Below, one piece after another: positions 16,048 to 25,116 of a stretch of 27,794 nt of DNA; the stretch's first letter is position 1; every line of letters starts with the position of its first letter. The stretch comes from Bacteroidia bacterium (GTDB taxonomy: Bacteria > Bacteroidota > Bacteroidia > Bacteroidales > CAJPTX01): NCBI GenBank assembly GCA_905373625.1, contig CAJPTS010000003.1, forward strand, positions 1 to 27,794. Reading direction: 5' to 3'. The position numbers and the translations under genes were made by a program. A model generated the notes under the pieces. That model worked only from the letters and a program-made list of their open reading frames with translations. It was not told the origin of the DNA and did no database searches.

Positions 16048-17103
16048 TTACTTTGCTACTTGTATAAGATGGCCATCCTGAAGGAAACGTAATCCTGTCA
16101 CAATCACGGAATCGTTCTCCGCCAAACCGTCTAGGATCTCGATTTTATCCTCCACTCGGTTACCTAACTTAACCAAGACTCTATGTGCCATTCCTTTTGA
16201 GGCAAGAAAAACGGCTCTATCATTTGTTCCGCGCTGGCGTACTACCGCTAAATCGGGCACAACCACTCGGGTTACTTCGCCAAATGAAACTGATACACGA
16301 GCAAACATACCTGGTTTTAATGCTAAATCTGCATTTAGTACTCTGATTTCTACCTGTGCCGTATGCGAGAGGGGATGTACCGTGGGCGCTATTCGATAGA
16401 CTTCTCCCGCAAAATTCCTATCGGGATAAGCATCTAATACCACATCAGCTTTCTGTCCTACTCTGATACTGCCCAAGCGCCCTTCTGGAAGATTTATGAG
16501 CACTTTAACTGGGTTCAGTTGCATCACGGTTAATATTGCAGCTCGCCCATTAGATTCGGGTGTAGGCGACATGGCAAAGAGCTCGCCCGACTGATAGTAA
16601 CGTCCCGTGACAATACCCGTAATAGGTGCTACGAGCTTCGTATTCTTTTGCAAATTTGCCACCGTAGCACGGCTCACCTCGAGCTGCATTTTCATCTGAT
16701 CATACTGCTGCTGGGTTGCACTCCCTAAGCGCTTGAGAGTATCTAAGCGGCTAAAATCGCGCTCGAGCGTCAGCATTTGCGTACGTGCCGTTAAGAGTTG
16801 TGTTTCATCCATCTGCACCAACTGCTGCCCGACTACCACATGATCTCCGACGTCAACCAATACTTTATCTATGCGTCCTGCCATGGCTGGGCTGACTTGA
16901 TTCTGCTCAAAGGGCTCTACCGTACCACTAAAGACCTCGCGATCTTGTAAACGCATAGTAGTAGATAGTGCAACCTTGACATTTAATCGTTCCTTACCTT
17001 CGGTATTTTGGCTCTGCTGTACTCCTCTACAGCTGTTCAATAGAAACGCAACGGTTACCCCCAGAAGGAGTGGCAGCGTTCGTTTTGTATTATTGATTAT
17101 CAT
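16048..17103 (-). CDS. RND efflux periplasmic adaptor (membrane fusion) lipoprotein
   Basis: A 351-residue adaptor of the HlyD/AcrA group that links the RND pump to the outer membrane channel. The signal peptide ends in LLNSC, so Cys25 should be lipid-modified and anchor the protein. The lipoyl-like domain is split around a short helical hairpin: SPAMAGRIDKVLVDVGDHV before (about 70-90) and LVAPITGIVTGRYYQSGEL after (about 158-178), with hairpin helices at about 100-155. A beta-barrel domain with PVKVLINLPEGRLG and KPGMFARVSVSFG follows, then a membrane-proximal domain ending in TGLRFLQDGHLIQVAK. It is 30 bases from the TolC-type gene and co-transcribed with it. Confidence 0.95.
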   Translation of the reverse strand: MIINNTKRTLPLLLGVTVAFLLNSCRGVQQSQNTEGKERLNVKVALSTTMRLQDREVFSGTVEPFEQNQVSPAMAGRIDKVLVDVGDHVVVGQQLVQMDETQLLTARTQMLTLERDFSRLDTLKRLGSATQQQYDQMKMQLEVSRATVANLQKNTKLVAPITGIVTGRYYQSGELFAMSPTPESNGRAAILTVMQLNPVKVLINLPEGRLGSIRVGQKADVVLDAYPDRNFAGEVYRIAPTVHPLSHTAQVEIRVLNADLALKPGMFARVSVSFGEVTRVVVPDLAVVRQRGTNDRAVFLASKGMAHRVLVKLGNRVEDKIEILDGLAENDSVIVTGLRFLQDGHLIQVAK

Positions 17104-17133
17104 ATTTGCCGATTGTTAAGCAAAGCTATTGTA

Positions 17134-18453
17134 CTATTCTCGCCCTTCTAATTTATCTTGTTCTACAGAGGCCTTTATATAATCAAAGATGGCTTTGTAG
17201 TAATTGAGATTTGCTTGTACGTGCGCCATTTGTGCATCGGTGAGTTCTAAGATAGTTCCAGCGCCCGCATTATATCTTCCGCGAGCGATTTTTACTCCTT
17301 GCCACGCCAACGCAACCGCCTCCTTAGAAGCTTCCATAGATTGCAGTGCCGCAGATTTTTGATCTTGCAATGCTTGGCGCTGTATTTCCACCTGCTGCTC
17401 GGTATAAGAGCGTTGCCACGCGGCTCGTTGCTGCCCTATCTTTAATTGCTGTGCCTGATGGTATTTTGTGAAGCCTGCAAATAAGGGTACGTTTATCTGT
17501 ATACCGACAAGAGCGATTTCTACCCAGTTATATTTATCGAAGTTAAAATCATTGGCTTGTGTCTGCCACTGATAGTTTGCAAAAGCAGATAACACGGGGT
17601 AGTGACTGGCATTCACCAAACGCCTTTGCCTCATCAGGCGCTGCTCTTGCAGTTTAAGTACTCTCAAATTTGAGTTTTCTGCAATATTATTTGTAGGGCG
17701 CACGGTTAGATACTGGGCGAGTATAGATTCTAAATCGCCTTCAACGTTTATCGGGATCGTATCTGCAATGCCGATTAACGAATGCAAGGTTAGTAACGCC
17801 ACCTGTTCGCCTTGACGCGCCTGCAATACCATTGGTTTTAAGTTACTGACCTGTACTTCGGCACGAACCTTATCATATTCGGAGACCATGCCCTGCAGTG
17901 CCAAATTGTTAACGTTTTCAAGCGTAGCCATTGCTGTTTGGAGACTTTGCTCAACCACCCTCCTCGATTCTTTTGCTAGCAAACAGTTTGCAAAACTCAA
18001 ACGCACACTTCCACGAATGTCTATTCGTGTTCCACGGCTTGTTTCCACTGCAATAGCCTTATCAGTTTTTGCCAATGAGATATTCCGATAAATGGGCATA
18101 GCAAACAAAGGAAAAGTGGCAGAGATATTACTTTGAAAGCTGTTATCAGACCCCAGCTCAAGTACTCTACCCATGGGCGATCCTTCGGGCAAAAATATTA
18201 CAGGCTTTTTAAGATGTCGATTATAAGATCCACTAGCGTCCACAGTAGGTAACATTGCTCCCCAACGCTCTAGCTGTGCAATTTCGGCTTGTTTTATTCC
18301 CTCTTGCGAGGCACGAAGCAAAAAATTGTTGCTCTCTATACGCGCCAAAGCTCCATTTAGGGTCAGTCGGAGCGTGTCTGCTGCTTTTGCTTCACCGAGA
18401 TCAACAATAATACCCGTGAAAACCAATACCAACGCAAAAAAGATTCTGACCAT
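17134..18453 (-). CDS. TolC-family outer membrane efflux protein
   Basis: A 439-residue outer membrane channel of the TolC/OEP family. After a signal peptide (about 1-24, ending GEAKA), the two OEP repeats are visible: LRLTLNGALARIESNNFLL with IAQLERWGAMLPTVDASGSY in the first half, and LQEQRLMRQRRLVNASHYPV with AGFTKYHQAQQLKIGQQRAA in the second, both rich in long helices that form the periplasmic tunnel. The C-terminal LAWQGVKIARGRYNAGAGTI followed by LELTDAQ is characteristic. It starts three bases after the tetR-type stop codon, so translation is probably coupled. Confidence 0.94.
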   Translation of the reverse strand: MVRIFFALVLVFTGIIVDLGEAKAADTLRLTLNGALARIESNNFLLRASQEGIKQAEIAQLERWGAMLPTVDASGSYNRHLKKPVIFLPEGSPMGRVLELGSDNSFQSNISATFPLFAMPIYRNISLAKTDKAIAVETSRGTRIDIRGSVRLSFANCLLAKESRRVVEQSLQTAMATLENVNNLALQGMVSEYDKVRAEVQVSNLKPMVLQARQGEQVALLTLHSLIGIADTIPINVEGDLESILAQYLTVRPTNNIAENSNLRVLKLQEQRLMRQRRLVNASHYPVLSAFANYQWQTQANDFNFDKYNWVEIALVGIQINVPLFAGFTKYHQAQQLKIGQQRAAWQRSYTEQQVEIQRQALQDQKSAALQSMEASKEAVALAWQGVKIARGRYNAGAGTILELTDAQMAHVQANLNYYKAIFDYIKASVEQDKLEGRE

Positions 18454-18456
18454 CTC

Positions 18457-19086
18457 TTATTTTATTTCACGTGTAAACCATTGAGTCACTCGCGCGACTT
18501 GTGCTGGCGCAACAACACCGTAAATCAACAACGCATATAATTGTCCTAAAAGCGCATCAGGGAGAATAGTACTCTCAGAAAAGACTTGATAATGCATCAT
18601 CCAAGCCGTACTTTCAACCAATATCACGGCCACTATAGACACATCTAAATCAGAACGAAATACTCCTTCTTTAATTCCTTTCGCAAGGAGTTCCTCAAAA
18701 ACTTTTCTATGCCGTAACTGCACGTGCAGCGCAAATTCTTGTGCCACTTCTGGGTAATAATTTTCAAGATCACGAAAGAATAGTGGCGATATCTTCCTGT
18801 ACGCACTCCAGCCCTTAAGCATCATCTCAAACAAATAATCTAAAGAATCTCCCTTTCGTGGCTGTGCTTTCATCTTTTCAGGCAAATTAAGCTCCATCAA
18901 TAAACCACGCACGATGGCGGCCTTATCATGCAGCAATTCGTATACTGTGCGTTTAGACATCGCCAACTCGCCAGTAATGTCGTCCATGGTTACAGCTTTT
19001 ATTCCTTTTTGACTCATAAGTTTCCAAGCCGCCATCAGAACGCGTTCTCGTCGCTGCTCTTCGTTCTCTATTATTCTTGTATTCAT
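18457..19086 (-). CDS. TetR/AcrR-family regulator of the efflux operon
   Basis: A 209-residue TetR-type regulator. The N-terminal helix-turn-helix (about 14-62) is clear: RVLMAAWKLMSQKGIKAVTM then DDITGELAMSKRTVYELLHDK. The helical C-terminal half would bind the inducing ligand and dimerise. As first gene of the operon it probably represses itself and the pump genes until a pump substrate binds; this is the usual arrangement, not shown here. Upstream, TTCCTTTG (minus strand, 19103-19110) is a near-consensus -7 box with TTG 20 bases further up (19131-19133), and start the leader close to the ATG at 19086. I could not identify a convincing palindromic operator. Confidence 0.93.
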   Translation of the reverse strand: MNTRIIENEEQRRERVLMAAWKLMSQKGIKAVTMDDITGELAMSKRTVYELLHDKAAIVRGLLMELNLPEKMKAQPRKGDSLDYLFEMMLKGWSAYRKISPLFFRDLENYYPEVAQEFALHVQLRHRKVFEELLAKGIKEGVFRSDLDVSIVAVILVESTAWMMHYQVFSESTILPDALLGQLYALLIYGVVAPAQVARVTQWFTREIK

Positions 19087-19258
19087 TTCTATAAAATCGG
19101 CACAAAGGAAACAAAATAAAAAATTAACGACAACAAATAGTTTTCATAGCGCCTTTGCTAAAACATGAATTACCGCGGAACTTTTAGAGATACAAGAAAA
19201 TAGAAAATTATATTTGATTTAGTTTTTCCATCTATAAAGCGCATTTTGAGTCACATAA

Positions 19259-19290
19259 AAAAAGGAGACCTCATTCGAGATCTCCTTTTT
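19259..19290. terminator. Strong bidirectional intrinsic terminator
   Basis: AAAAAGGAGA (19259-19268) pairs with TCTCCTTTTT (19281-19290). Inside, one mismatch and then CTC/GAG around an ATTC loop extend the stem. Both strands end the stem in a T run. It lies 21 bases beyond the serpin stop codon, so on the minus strand it closes the long phospho-switch/ABC operon. Confidence 0.88.
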
Positions 19291-19311
19291 ATTCTTGTTT
19301 GGCAATTGTCT

Positions 19312-20522
19312 CTATTCGTATATGCCTACAAAAAGAGCTTTTTCGATGCCCACGTTTTCATGATAAAAAATGTAAAGAAATGGTCGATTCGTTACAAATT
19401 TCAGCTTTGCATTTGCATTAAATTGGATAGGCGGCAAATCGGTAGGTATTTCATTTCTCACCTCTTGGGCGAGCCCGAAACTGAACGCCGTTTTTTGCCT
19501 TATGGGTTCCAATTTTACAAGAGCCTCGGTAATAAATATCTTCGGATAATTGGCCGAATCTAACAAAGTCTTTCACCCTCTCTAAAGAAGAGCCAAGCTG
19601 CGCTGTAGATGCACTGAAATACGCATCTGTGGAAGTACTGAAAACAGCTAAATGACAATCAATAGAGCTAGTTTTCTGTAGCGAGTTGTATCGGCTTCGT
19701 ATCCGTTCAGAAGAATAGTTTTTCCAAGGCTGTGAGTCAGAAGAGGTCTCACGCGGCAGTACTATCATCAGACGATAGGGCGTATCATTGTAGGGTAATG
19801 AAATAACCTGCTCTGTATCATTTTCAAAATACAACGCTTCGCACTCCCCGTTAGTCGTTACAAATGTCTCGACACGTGATGCTCCGCTTTCGTTATTAGA
19901 AATAGGTCGCTGTACGAAAGCATCCTGCTCATATTTAACAAATGAGCTCAGAGGCTCTTCTTCAAATTTCGCAGCACTTGTAAAAAGGAGGCTATTTTTC
20001 GAATTCGGCATACTGTCTTCGTCATCAGAATAAAGAGTAAAATCACCTAAGATCATCTCTTCAAACCAGTTGTTCATAGCAGCGCTCCGTTCATCCACAT
20101 CCGAAAAATTTATCGTGTGGTACACGTAGCCGTTGTTCGTTACAGAGTCGGCATACCACACAGCGAACTCTTTAGAATTATCCGCCCAAATGTCCGAGAT
20201 ACGCAAAAACCGCTCGCCATCCTTGGCATTATTTATCTTTTCGCGCGTTTCGGCAGTAGTTGGATAGCAATTCAGTATCCGTGTCGTCGCGTCATCAGCT
20301 CGTATTCGCATCAGATCAAATAGCTCATACATAAGCGTGCGGCGATACCACAAAGGAATATGCTTCTGATTAGCGAACAAAGTCTAAGCCGAATTCTAGC
20401 GGCAACACACGTTGTGTAACCTGCTGTTCCGTTTGTACTGCGCTAGGCTTACTCTCTTGACAAGCAAAGAGAAGAAAGGTCATGATGACACTTAACGTGC
20501 TTAAAATAGCAGCGCGGTTCAT
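19312..20522 (-). pseudogene. Serpin-family lipoprotein, three lesions
   Basis: A serpin gene spread over three frames. It starts at 20522 with a lipoprotein signal (LLFAC, Cys21) and reads to LPLEFGLDFVR, then meets TAA at 20370-20372 (codon 51; CAA to TAA would explain it). The same frame continues SEAYSFVVSPHA, the serpin SPLS region. Dropping one T near 20333 joins it to MYELFDLMRIRADDATTR, which matches the serpin helix-A pattern. The middle (LFTSAAKFEE, YRLMIVLPRE) is intact. Dropping one T from a TTT run (19564-19566) gives RVKDLLDSANYPKIFITEAL, then the serpin C-terminus VTNRPFLYIF and KALFVGIYE. Both fixes bring the length to 1209 bases, 402 residues. The hinge before the reactive loop lacks the usual Gly-Thr-small-residue run, so even the ancestor may not have inhibited proteases. 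It begins 10 bases after the preceding gene, in the same operon. Confidence 0.85.
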
Positions 20523-20532
20523 TCTTTGCCTG

Positions 20533-20976
20533 TCAATTTTCCCCTTCTAATAGAGAAAGGACACCGACCCCCATTCCTCCCTTTCCGTCCTTAAATGAGA
20601 AAAATAGGTGATAAGCTCCTGTTTTCGTGCAGATATAGTCGAACGTAGGAAAGTCTTGCCCTGTAGCAGGATTATTTGTAGTAGCCATTAAACGGTTACT
20701 ATCAAATAGTTCAAGTTTCATTACGCCCTCGAGATCCTTGGAGCTCGCTATAGCGAATCGATAACGATTCCCTTTTTTCAGGACGATGGGGTAACGCTGA
20801 ATGGGTGGCGGATCGGCCGCATCTAAACGTATTTTGAAATCACGTAAATAGGTAGCTTCAGAACCAGCTAAGGCGCCACAAATATCTAGTAGTTCGTCTT
20901 CAGACTGTCCGAATGCCAGTCCTGGAGCAAAAATCAAAGAGAGTAGCAGTGCCGCTACTAAGAGAACTTGTTTCAT
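20533..20976 (-). CDS. Small exported protein, family not recognised
   Basis: A 147-residue exported protein. Residues 1-23 are a signal peptide (LLLSLIFAPGLAFG, then QSEDE). The mature part is beta-rich, with YPIVLKKGNRYRFAIASSKD, MKLELFDSNRLMATT, FDYICTKTGAYHLFFSFKDG and a final GVGVLSLLEGEN. This resembles the small periplasmic beta-sandwich domains of the pre-peptidase C-terminal (PPC) type, but that is a shape argument only. Two cysteines are present in the mature part. It lies six bases after the lipoprotein gene and should be co-transcribed with it and the ABC transporter, so an envelope accessory of the transporter is likely. Confidence 0.8.
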   Translation of the reverse strand: MKQVLLVAALLLSLIFAPGLAFGQSEDELLDICGALAGSEATYLRDFKIRLDAADPPPIQRYPIVLKKGNRYRFAIASSKDLEGVMKLELFDSNRLMATTNNPATGQDFPTFDYICTKTGAYHLFFSFKDGKGGMGVGVLSLLEGEN

Positions 20977-20982
20977 AATCTT

Positions 20983-21906
20983 TTACCCCTTAGGTGTTAT
21001 CAATTCTGTCCGTATTGCGATTATCTCATCCATTAATTGTTGCATTAACTCAGGAGTATAATCTACAATTTGCTTATCTTTCTGCTCAACCACTAATTTT
21101 CCATCCACTATTCTCGTTTCAGGAGTTCCTTGTTCGTATGTAATGCGCACGTCATCATACAGCCCTCGGAGTGTTTCTAATCGATCTGCTAAACCTTTAA
21201 TATCTTGATCACGGTCGTATACGCGCAGTATGGGGATTAAGGTAGCCAAGACCACTTTTTGATCAGCGACACTCTCCTCCATTTTCCGGTTTTTAGTAAT
21301 CTGTGCCACGCGTGTAGAAAGATACATACCTTCGATCCAGACGCCCGTAACAATTACAACACTTAAAGAGGCACGATTGGTGGAACGCAAGTAATGGTCA
21401 ATCTTATTGTAACTCTGCTGCGAGATGAAAATCAACGAGTCGAGATTTTCATTATTTGATGCTAGTCTCTTCAACGTAGAGAAATCAAAAAATTGTCCTA
21501 CTTGTATCCCGTCAGCGAGATCCTTAACCGATGAGATATAGTTCAGGACGCTTGAGGTTTTCTCATACATATTGAGATAGCCCAAATCTGTCCCATATAA
21601 CCCCAATCCCAGCGCCTTCTTGAAATTAGTATTGAGATGATCAGCAACGTCTGTAGAGATTAAGAAGTCCTTATTGAATGGGACTTTTAGACGTTTAATC
21701 AGCGCAGCTGTCTCAACGGGCGAAGAGATATTCTCGACCATTTTTTCAGTGACCGCCTCTGATAGCTCAATCTCTGGCTTGTCCTTTAACGAATCTGGTA
21801 TATTAAATTCTTGAGACACGTCAGGACCAGTTCGTGAACACTGACAGCCTCCTACCACGAGCCCTGCCAGCGCCAAAATATAGATTATACCTTTTTCAAC
21901 TCTCAT
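20983..21906 (-). CDS. Conserved-looking lipoprotein of unknown function
   Basis: A 307-residue lipoprotein. The signal ends VVGGC, so Cys21 should be lipid-modified; a second Cys at 23 (CQC) is unusual. The rest is strongly helical with charged heptad-like stretches (ETAALIKRLKVP, YISSVKDLADGIQ, DIKGLADRLETLRGLYDDVR, LMQQLMDEIIAIRTEL) and a hydrophobic patch ASLSVVIVTGVWIEGMYLST. I recognise no enzyme motif. It lies between the ABC transporter (51 bases upstream) and the small exported protein (6 bases downstream). A periplasmic adaptor for the transporter's large loop is a reasonable inference. Confidence 0.85.
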   Translation of the reverse strand: MRVEKGIIYILALAGLVVGGCQCSRTGPDVSQEFNIPDSLKDKPEIELSEAVTEKMVENISSPVETAALIKRLKVPFNKDFLISTDVADHLNTNFKKALGLGLYGTDLGYLNMYEKTSSVLNYISSVKDLADGIQVGQFFDFSTLKRLASNNENLDSLIFISQQSYNKIDHYLRSTNRASLSVVIVTGVWIEGMYLSTRVAQITKNRKMEESVADQKVVLATLIPILRVYDRDQDIKGLADRLETLRGLYDDVRITYEQGTPETRIVDGKLVVEQKDKQIVDYTPELMQQLMDEIIAIRTELITPKG

Positions 21907-21957
21907 AGCGAACTTTGTTCTAAATCACTACACAAAACAGAATCTTAGACCTAGCCG

Positions 21958-24900
21958 TTATTTCCTAAAGCCTCTGCGCAAAATTGCAAAAAGATTTCCA
22001 ATTCGTCGGAGCAGTTCCAGATGCAATGAGAAATAAAGCGCGATACACATTAGCCATAAGATGGCAAGATCAAACCAAAACGTATCAAAATAATGCCCTA
22101 AAAAGTGCTTACGTGGAGCAAGGAAATGTGCGCCGATGTCAAAAGCAGAGGTTGGGATGGGATCGCGATAAATTGGGTCGTACTGCTGCACCAGTTGATC
22201 TTTGAACTGCAAGATTTTATTTTTTTCAAAGACCTTCTGCGCGAGATCAGCAACACTCTCATTGTGATAGGCTGCCCGCTTAGCTTCATAAAGCTGAGGG
22301 TCTGTAGTCATTAAATGAGAGACGATTGCATCTCGTTGCTTATTTTTTTCTCCGAAGATCTTTGCATACTTTTCTTGTAACTGCTCGATGTAACCGACCG
22401 TTTCATACAATGCTTCTTCGGTGACACTGTCATAATTCAGTGCTGGAATATATTCAAAAGGGATCTCGGACGCTTCGACACTATGCTCATGTTGTAGGCT
22501 ACGATGTAGTACCCCTAGGGCATCACGCATTTTAGTTGCGACCTCTACACTATCGCGCTTATTCCAATTGTCAATGCAATAATCTAAGCGTTTTTGCAAC
22601 TCAGGGAGCAAATAAACGGTCTTATAATTTGCATTACGCTCCTCTTTTTCCAACTGATAGAAATGGCGTTGAAACTCATTATCCTTGAACTGCAACACAA
22701 CCAAAGCTTCATAGCCCCATTTGGTGGGCATAAACTCTGCAATTATGGGGACTCTGTCAAAACTACCAACCGCTCTATTTAACTTTTCAAATGAGAACAT
22801 GGCGCCCGAGAGTACCATCATGGGAATCATGAGCAACGGAATTACTATGTAAATAGTAACCGCACTATTAAACGTTGCCGAGATATTAAGTCCTATCAGG
22901 TTAGCACAGACGGCTGTAGAGAAGAGTATAAGCCAATATTCGACATTTAGTCCTCGCAAAGCGAGTATACTATTTGCAATCAGTACAAAACTTAGTGTTT
23001 GAATGGCCGATAGTACCAAAAGAATAAAAATCTTACTAAAGAGATATGACGTTCTACTCAAGTTAAGATACTGCTCGCGCTTCAGGATCTTGCGATCCTT
23101 AAATATTTCCTCGGCACTAACCGTCAACCCAATAAAGAGTGCAACGATTAACGACATGAAGATGTAGATGGGTATATTCTCGTTCTCGCGGAATACGTAT
23201 ACAGTAGAATTAGGGTCGGGAATATAACGTATAACATACGCCAAGATAAATGCAAGTATTGGCGTTTCGAGCAGATTCAGGATGATATACTGCGTATTAC
23301 TTATTTTGGAACGAAAATCCCTCGCCGTGTATATCAAAAACTGTTTAAGCCTCGAGGGTATATTTAAGGACTTAGGTGGAGCTACAGATTCCTCATTGAC
23401 GTGTACAGCGGGCTTATTCTGCTTAAAGATCTCCTCCCAGCGTTGCGGTGGGACTTTTCGCTTTGGCGTGTAACGTCCGAACTCGTCCACGACATGAGAT
23501 TCAATAATATTGAATATTAGCTCAGGGTTAACATTTCCACACGTAGGGCATTCGCCGACATCGCTATTTACTTGTGCGTCAGCTCTTTTGAAATACATTA
23601 CCGCTTCTACGGGGTTACCCCAATAGACTAAATATCCTCCCGTATCGAGTATCAACATATCATCGAACATCTTATAGATTTCCGATGATGGCTGATGGAT
23701 TACTACGAAGATGAGCTTCCCTTTTAATGTAAGCTCACGCAGTAAGTCCATCACATTCTCAGAGTCTCGGGATGAAAGTCCAGATGTAGGTTCATCGACA
23801 AAAAGAATCGAGGGTTCTCTTATCAACTCGAGGGCAATATTCAGACGTTTTCGCTGTCCTCCCGAGATCATCTTATTGAGCGGCGATCCGACCTTCAAAT
23901 CTTTGCGCTCAAGTAAGCCGAGACTGGCAAGTGTCCGATCAACGAGTTCGGTAAGCTCCTTCTCACTCTTATCTTTGAAGCACAACTTAGCACTATAATA
24001 GAGATTCTGAAATACCGTCAGTTCTTCTATCAGCAGGTCGTCTTGCGGAATAACACCGATCGTGCCCTCCAGATGCTCTTTATCCTTGTAGAGATTTAGC
24101 CCGTTTATTCGCACCTCACCCGCCGATGGCAGTGAGGTCCCCGAAAGGACATTTAATAGGGTAGTCTTTCCTGCCCCACTAGCCCCCATAATCCCGACTA
24201 AGCGTCCGTGCTCTTCTGCGAAAGAGATATCTCTAAGCCCTAACGCCCCATTCGGGAAGCGATACGAGATATTGTCTACCACGTAAGAAATAGGCGTTAG
24301 ACTTAGATCTACCATGAAATAGGAGACCACATCAGTATAATAGATGGGTTTACCTTTTGGCAGTTTAATACTACTCCCGTTTGCAAAGAGATAGATACGT
24401 CTATTGTGGATTGACAAGCCGTTAAGATATAAATCTTCGTGCCCAGTATATCGCAGGAAATAGAGATCTTCCGATTTGATTCGTAGAATCGCTAATGGTT
24501 GATCAAGCGAATCTACATGTAATTCTTTGCAATGTGCAGAATCATCATGATTATGGTCATTACTTACGCCAGCATGAATAATCAGCATGGTGGGACGCGT
24601 AAGCGTAAGTAAGTCCTTGCTTAATACGAAGTTCTCAATATCAGCGAATTCCTCAGGCTCAACCTTAAATACCTCCGAGACGGTATTAATGATGGCCATG
24701 CGTTGTTCACTGAACTTGCCTTCTGCACTTACGAGCTCAAATAGGCGCACGAGAACGACAACCTTTTGCTTTTGCGTTAGAGTCTTATTGATCTTCTTGC
24801 AGATGCCAAGAATACGCACAGAATCTTTGACGGAGGTGAGCTTACTCGCACCGCCTCCTTTGTCGTCACTGACATAACTATCAAACAAAGTCAAATACTC

Positions 24901-25035
24901 AGCGACGGCTTCTGCGTTAATTTGCTGCTTCAAGAAAGCCTCAACATAGGCACGTTCGCTATCGCCCAGTCCCTCATCCTGCTTCGCAATAATAGCGAAG
25001 AGCTGCATCAGGGCTTTTAAGATTTCCTCACTCAT
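21958..25035 (-). CDS. ABCG-like ABC transporter with TerB-like N-terminus and large loop before its last helix
   Basis: A 1025-residue half-transporter with ATPase before membrane domain, as in the ABCG group. Residues 1-140 are helical and TerB-like (AIIAKQDEGLGDSERAYVEA, VRLFELVSAEGKFSEQR). Residues 148-245 are beta-rich and FHA-like, with a His cluster at 161-173. The ATPase (about 253-480) has Walker A GASGAGKTT (284-292), Q-loop VIPQDD, signature ISGGQRKRL (390-398), Walker B ILFVDEPTSGL (410-420) and switch His447. A CPTC pair (496, 499) follows. About six membrane helices lie at 585-603, 622-640, 668-690, 700-718, 725-745 and 985-1005. The stretch 746-980, normally a short loop in ABCG proteins, is about 230 charged, helical residues. 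It is 81 bases downstream of the SiaC-like gene. The substrate is unknown; lipid or envelope material export is possible. Confidence 0.9.
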   Translation of the reverse strand: MSEEILKALMQLFAIIAKQDEGLGDSERAYVEAFLKQQINAEAVAEYLTLFDSYVSDDKGGGASKLTSVKDSVRILGICKKINKTLTQKQKVVVLVRLFELVSAEGKFSEQRMAIINTVSEVFKVEPEEFADIENFVLSKDLLTLTRPTMLIIHAGVSNDHNHDDSAHCKELHVDSLDQPLAILRIKSEDLYFLRYTGHEDLYLNGLSIHNRRIYLFANGSSIKLPKGKPIYYTDVVSYFMVDLSLTPISYVVDNISYRFPNGALGLRDISFAEEHGRLVGIMGASGAGKTTLLNVLSGTSLPSAGEVRINGLNLYKDKEHLEGTIGVIPQDDLLIEELTVFQNLYYSAKLCFKDKSEKELTELVDRTLASLGLLERKDLKVGSPLNKMISGGQRKRLNIALELIREPSILFVDEPTSGLSSRDSENVMDLLRELTLKGKLIFVVIHQPSSEIYKMFDDMLILDTGGYLVYWGNPVEAVMYFKRADAQVNSDVGECPTCGNVNPELIFNIIESHVVDEFGRYTPKRKVPPQRWEEIFKQNKPAVHVNEESVAPPKSLNIPSRLKQFLIYTARDFRSKISNTQYIILNLLETPILAFILAYVIRYIPDPNSTVYVFRENENIPIYIFMSLIVALFIGLTVSAEEIFKDRKILKREQYLNLSRTSYLFSKIFILLVLSAIQTLSFVLIANSILALRGLNVEYWLILFSTAVCANLIGLNISATFNSAVTIYIVIPLLMIPMMVLSGAMFSFEKLNRAVGSFDRVPIIAEFMPTKWGYEALVVLQFKDNEFQRHFYQLEKEERNANYKTVYLLPELQKRLDYCIDNWNKRDSVEVATKMRDALGVLHRSLQHEHSVEASEIPFEYIPALNYDSVTEEALYETVGYIEQLQEKYAKIFGEKNKQRDAIVSHLMTTDPQLYEAKRAAYHNESVADLAQKVFEKNKILQFKDQLVQQYDPIYRDPIPTSAFDIGAHFLAPRKHFLGHYFDTFWFDLAILWLMCIALYFSLHLELLRRIGNLFAILRRGFRK

Positions 25036-25116
25036 AAAACTCTAACGTACTACAGCAATTCTTATATTAAGCTTCGGTATTTAATACTTTCATACACAAT
25101 AGGGCGTAGATAGCTT

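Noticed and set aside
19451..20380. A separate 309-residue protein starting at 20380
   Set aside because: It is the middle of the serpin gene; its apparent start arises from a frameshift and the true signal peptide is at 20522.
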